From NCBI GenBank assembly GCA_964559135.1, contig CAZLGG010000142.1, forward strand, positions 1-8,183: a stretch of DNA of 8,183 nucleotides, written 5' to 3'. Below the pieces are notes generated by a model. That model did not search any database. It worked only from the letters and a program-made list of their open reading frames with translations, and was not told the DNA's origin. Position 1 is the first letter of the stretch, and each line of letters opens with the position of its first letter. The stretch is from DRQF01 sp964559135 (GTDB taxonomy: Bacteria; Planctomycetota; GCA-002687715; DRQF01). Position numbers and translations under genes: made by a program. Below are positions 5,595-8,183 of the stretch, piece by piece.

Positions 5595-8183
5595 AGTCTC
5601 GTCGCCCTCCTGCGGAATCGCTGTCGGACCACTTCGGCGACCGTGTTGAGCACGAGAGTCATGACGAAGAGGACGAGAGCGGCCAAGAATAGCGTGCGGT
5701 AGTGGGTGCTGTCCTTCACGGCCTCGGGCAACTCCTCCGCGATGTTGGCGGACAGAGTGCGAAAGCCGTTGAAGACGTTCCAATCCATGATGGGCGTGTT
5801 GCCCGCGGCCATGAGAACGATCATGGTCTCCCCCACGGCCCGGCCGAGACCGATCATCACCGCGGAAAAGATACCGCTCATGGCGGTGGGGATCACGACG
5901 CGCGAGGCCGTCTGCCACGGCGTGGCTCCGCACCCCAAGGAGGCCGCGCGAAGGTGCTGCGGCACGGACGAGAGCGCGTCATCCGCCAAGGTGTAGATGA
6001 TGGGGATGATGGCGAACCCCATCGCGAAACCGACCACGAGAGCGTTGCGCTGCACGTACGTGCCGAGGACCGATCCGCGGGGATCGAAACCCGCCGCCGT
6101 GAGGATCGCGGCCACACCCCAAGCGAGACCGATTGCGAGCGCCGAGCCCAACAGGAAGCGCGTCACCTCGAGGGCGGCAGCTCTCCCGCGCGAACCGCAA
6201 CCCGTCCAGCCCTCCCAAGCTCGCCGAAAGGGCAAGGCGATCAGAGCCCAGGCCGAGAGCGCGCAGCCGGGAAGGACGATCAACAACCATCCCCCCGTCG
6301 CATCTCCTCGCTGGCCGTCCAACCAGAGTCTCAGGTTTCCGGCAAAGAGGACACGCTCCACGATGGGACCGACGACGCCCGCGGCCTGCACGCCCACGAA
6401 GACGGCCAGCACGAGGAAGACGCCGCGCATGACTCCAAGCCTCGAACTCCACCGTGGCGACAACCCCTGCCAGAGCTGCGCCCCCAGCAGGAAGAAGAAC
6501 GGGATGAGGTAGACGGCGGCGAGCGCCTGAGGGACGTGTTGTTCGAGGAAGGGAGAGATGACCAACCCGGCGATGAAGCCCAGCACCACGCTGGGAAGAC
6601 TTGCCATCAGCTCGAGAGTGGGCTTGATCCTTCGTTTCCACTTCGGATGCATGAACTCGGACGTGAAGACGGCGGCGAGCAGCGCCAGGGGCACGCCGAA
6701 CAACAGCGAATAGAGCGTGGCCTTGACGGTCCCGAAGATCAAAGGGATGAGACTGAGCTTCGGCTCGAACTCGTCGGTCCCGCTCGAGGACTGCCAAACG
6801 TACTCGGGTTTCTCGTGTTCTTCGTACCAGACCTTGCCGAAGTAGGCCTTGAAGCTGGCCTCGGGATAACCCACGTCGAGGGCCCAGGACGCGGCCTTGC
6901 GCGGATACACCGCCAACAGGCCGTCTTCCTTCGGCGCAAGAGCGACCGCCAGGGCCGGACCGGCGTCACCGGGTGGCGGAATGTCCGCGATCACGCCCTC
7001 CCCCGTCACATGGACGATGCGAAGTCCGCCGTCGTCGAAACCCAAGGCCACGACGCGACTCCGCCCGGAAGAGGCAATGGCCGTGAGCGCCGCGGCGCGC
7101 CCGGCAATGAGATGACCGCGGCGCATGACGATGCCGTCCGGGTTCGGAGCCTCGGAGGGTTTCGTCCGAAACCAGACGCCCAACCGCCCGAGGTCGTCGC
7201 CCACGAGCAAGGAGGACCGTCCGAGGAGAGGAGCCAAGGCGGTGACACGTCGACCGCTCTCGTTGGGAAAAAGACTCAGGGACTCCGCGAGAACGGGCTT
7301 CTCCACGTCCCGGGCATCGACGCGGAGCAGCCGACCGGAATTCCAGATCAGATAGACCGTGTCCCCGAGACTCGAGAGCACCAGATGGTCGGGGAGGGAC
7401 CACCCATCTTCCGTCGCCGGCTTCGTCGACGCCACGTCGAGATTCCCACCGACGACGACCGTGGTCTCCTCGTCCTCCAGCATGTCGTACTCGACCTGAA
7501 AACGGCGGACGAACAGCCGCCCTTTGTCGTCCATGGCCGCCGCCAGGCGACCGGAGGACGTCGATGTCTGGTCGAAGAGACGGATCGCGCCACCGATTCC
7601 GAGATCGACGGGATCGTCGGTCACGACCCGGAGGGCCTGCTGCCGGTACTGTCCGATGGACGTCCTCTGGAGAACGCCTTGGCCGTGGGGGCGTGCCTCC
7701 CCTTCCTTCAGAGCGCGCAGCGCCTCGGGGAGTTCCTTCGCATCGAGATAGGAAGTCGTGAACTCGATCCGCCCGAGGACGATGCGTCCGTCGGAAAACC
7801 CCAGCCCGAATTCGTTGGAACCGGGCGAGAAGGAGAGTGCGGTGGTCGCTCCCAGGGACGAGAGGGGCCGTTCGGCGATCGTCGTCCCGTCGTCCAGCAA
7901 GAAGGAGCGAAGGCGCCCCTGTCGGTCCACGGAGAATCCGATCGTTCGGTACTCATCCTCCCCGACGCGCGCCACGTCCGCCGAGGTCTCCGCAATCTGG
8001 ACTTCGGTCCTGTCAGAGACCTCGCCGCCGGTGAAAAGCGGCAACACGACCCACACCAAGACGACGCAGACCATGAGGACCGAGATGATCGTACCGATCC
8101 CCCCCAAGGTGATGACCCAACGAGAGATCCTGTCCGCCACGCGAACGCTGCGGCGGGACGACTTGGCTCTTCGATGTCTGGTT
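5591..8183 (-). CDS. pstC: Phosphate ABC transporter permease PstC, long form with propeller-like extracytoplasmic domain (5' partial)
   Basis: Membrane subunit of the PstSCAB importer, which moves inorganic phosphate across the cytoplasmic membrane. Numbered from the GTG at 8140, the protein has 849 residues. Helix 1 spans about 9-36. An extracytoplasmic stretch at about 40-440 has recurring beta-strand units ending in patterns such as FSDGRIVLGRIEF and DDLGRLGVWF. The permease core starts near 463 (LIPLIFGTVKATLYSLLFG). The cytoplasmic EAA loop with its coupling-helix G lies at about 720-770 (ADDALSSVPQHLRAASLGCG, then GLGRAVGETM). E. coli-type PstC has only about 320 residues. The frame stays open from 8140 to the window edge with no stop, and the upstream residues are basic (RHRRAKSSRRSVR), as expected of a cytoplasmic N-terminus before helix 1, so the true start is probably outside the window. 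The stop overlaps the pstA start by ATGA. Family assignment is firm; propeller fold is inferred from pattern only. Confidence 0.93.
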   Translation of the reverse strand, partial: TRHRRAKSSRRSVRVADRISRWVITLGGIGTIISVLMVCVVLVWVVLPLFTGGEVSDRTEVQIAETSADVARVGEDEYRTIGFSVDRQGRLRSFLLDDGTTIAERPLSSLGATTALSFSPGSNEFGLGFSDGRIVLGRIEFTTSYLDAKELPEALRALKEGEARPHGQGVLQRTSIGQYRQQALRVVTDDPVDLGIGGAIRLFDQTSTSSGRLAAAMDDKGRLFVRRFQVEYDMLEDEETTVVVGGNLDVASTKPATEDGWSLPDHLVLSSLGDTVYLIWNSGRLLRVDARDVEKPVLAESLSLFPNESGRRVTALAPLLGRSSLLVGDDLGRLGVWFRTKPSEAPNPDGIVMRRGHLIAGRAAALTAIASSGRSRVVALGFDDGGLRIVHVTGEGVIADIPPPGDAGPALAVALAPKEDGLLAVYPRKAASWALDVGYPEASFKAYFGKVWYEEHEKPEYVWQSSSGTDEFEPKLSLIPLIFGTVKATLYSLLFGVPLALLAAVFTSEFMHPKWKRRIKPTLELMASLPSVVLGFIAGLVISPFLEQHVPQALAAVYLIPFFFLLGAQLWQGLSPRWSSRLGVMRGVFLVLAVFVGVQAAGVVGPIVERVLFAGNLRLWLDGQRGDATGGWLLIVLPGCALSAWALIALPFRRAWEGWTGCGSRGRAAALEVTRFLLGSALAIGLAWGVAAILTAAGFDPRGSVLGTYVQRNALVVGFAMGFAIIPIIYTLADDALSSVPQHLRAASLGCGATPWQTASRVVIPTAMSGIFSAVMIGLGRAVGETMIVLMAAGNTPIMDWNVFNGFRTLSANIAEELPEAVKDSTHYRTLFLAALVLFVMTLVLNTVAEVVRQRFRRRATRL
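5605..5611 (-). promoter_or_regulatory. Ribosome binding site of pstA, inside the end of pstC
   Basis: AGGAGGG on the minus strand, 10 bases upstream of the pstA ATG at 5594. It lies within the last codons of pstC and fixes the pstA start together with the ATGA overlap at 5591-5594. Confidence 0.7.

Noticed and set aside
3777..5702. 641-codon plus-strand open frame
   Set aside because: Exactly antisense to pstA and the pstC end. Its translation is a compositionally odd mix rich in D, R, H, E and G with no domain, as expected for the complement of GC-rich coding sequence.
5595..5933. Upstream in-frame start giving a 701-residue PstA
   Set aside because: The extra 113 residues are pstC coding sequence read out of frame; the start at 5594 has a strong ribosome site and an ATGA overlap.
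1..8183. CRISPR array, tRNA, rRNA or riboswitch
   Set aside because: No regularly spaced repeats, no tRNA-like cloverleaf or CCA end, and no rRNA-like conserved stretches were seen by eye.

Overview
The window comes from a GC-rich bacterial chromosome. The two permeases with large N-terminal extracytoplasmic domains suggest a Gram-negative-type lineage with the 'long' Pst system (similar long PstC/PstA proteins are known in Pseudomonas and, as far as I recall, in deltaproteobacterial and planctomycete-type genomes). I cannot name the organism. All supported genes lie on the minus strand, so the window reads from right to left.

Right part (about 8183 to 2884): a tightly packed phosphate-import operon pstC-pstA-pstB. 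PstC (849+ residues, 5' end probably outside the window) and PstA (588 residues) are the two membrane subunits. Each carries a large domain between its first membrane helix and the conserved permease core: a beta-propeller-like domain in PstC and a coiled-coil domain in PstA. PstB (314 residues) is the ATPase. Adjacent genes overlap by 4 and 1 bases, so translation is probably coupled. The phosphate-binding protein PstS and any Pho box would lie off the right edge. No phoU follows pstB.

Left part (about 2722 to 336): a decayed accessory or defence island. It begins with a plausible promoter and Shine-Dalgarno in front of a short ORF whose first ~25 residues look like the N-terminus of a type I restriction methyltransferase (HsdM) and then lose similarity. 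An intact XRE/ImmA-IrrE protein (helix-turn-helix plus HELAH metallopeptidase, antitoxin-like) follows. Its stop overlaps by ATGA the start of a DUF4411 (PIN-like) toxin gene broken by a nonsense codon (codon 21) and a one-base frameshift (codon 75). Abutting the toxin stop is the C-terminal fragment of an IS3-family transposase, followed by what may be the IS end.

Far left (1-335): no confident gene, only one weak promoter-like sequence and non-diagnostic open frames.

Taken together, the left part looks like the remains of a type I restriction-modification/toxin-antitoxin locus inserted downstream of pstB, in which only the antitoxin/regulator-like gene is still intact.
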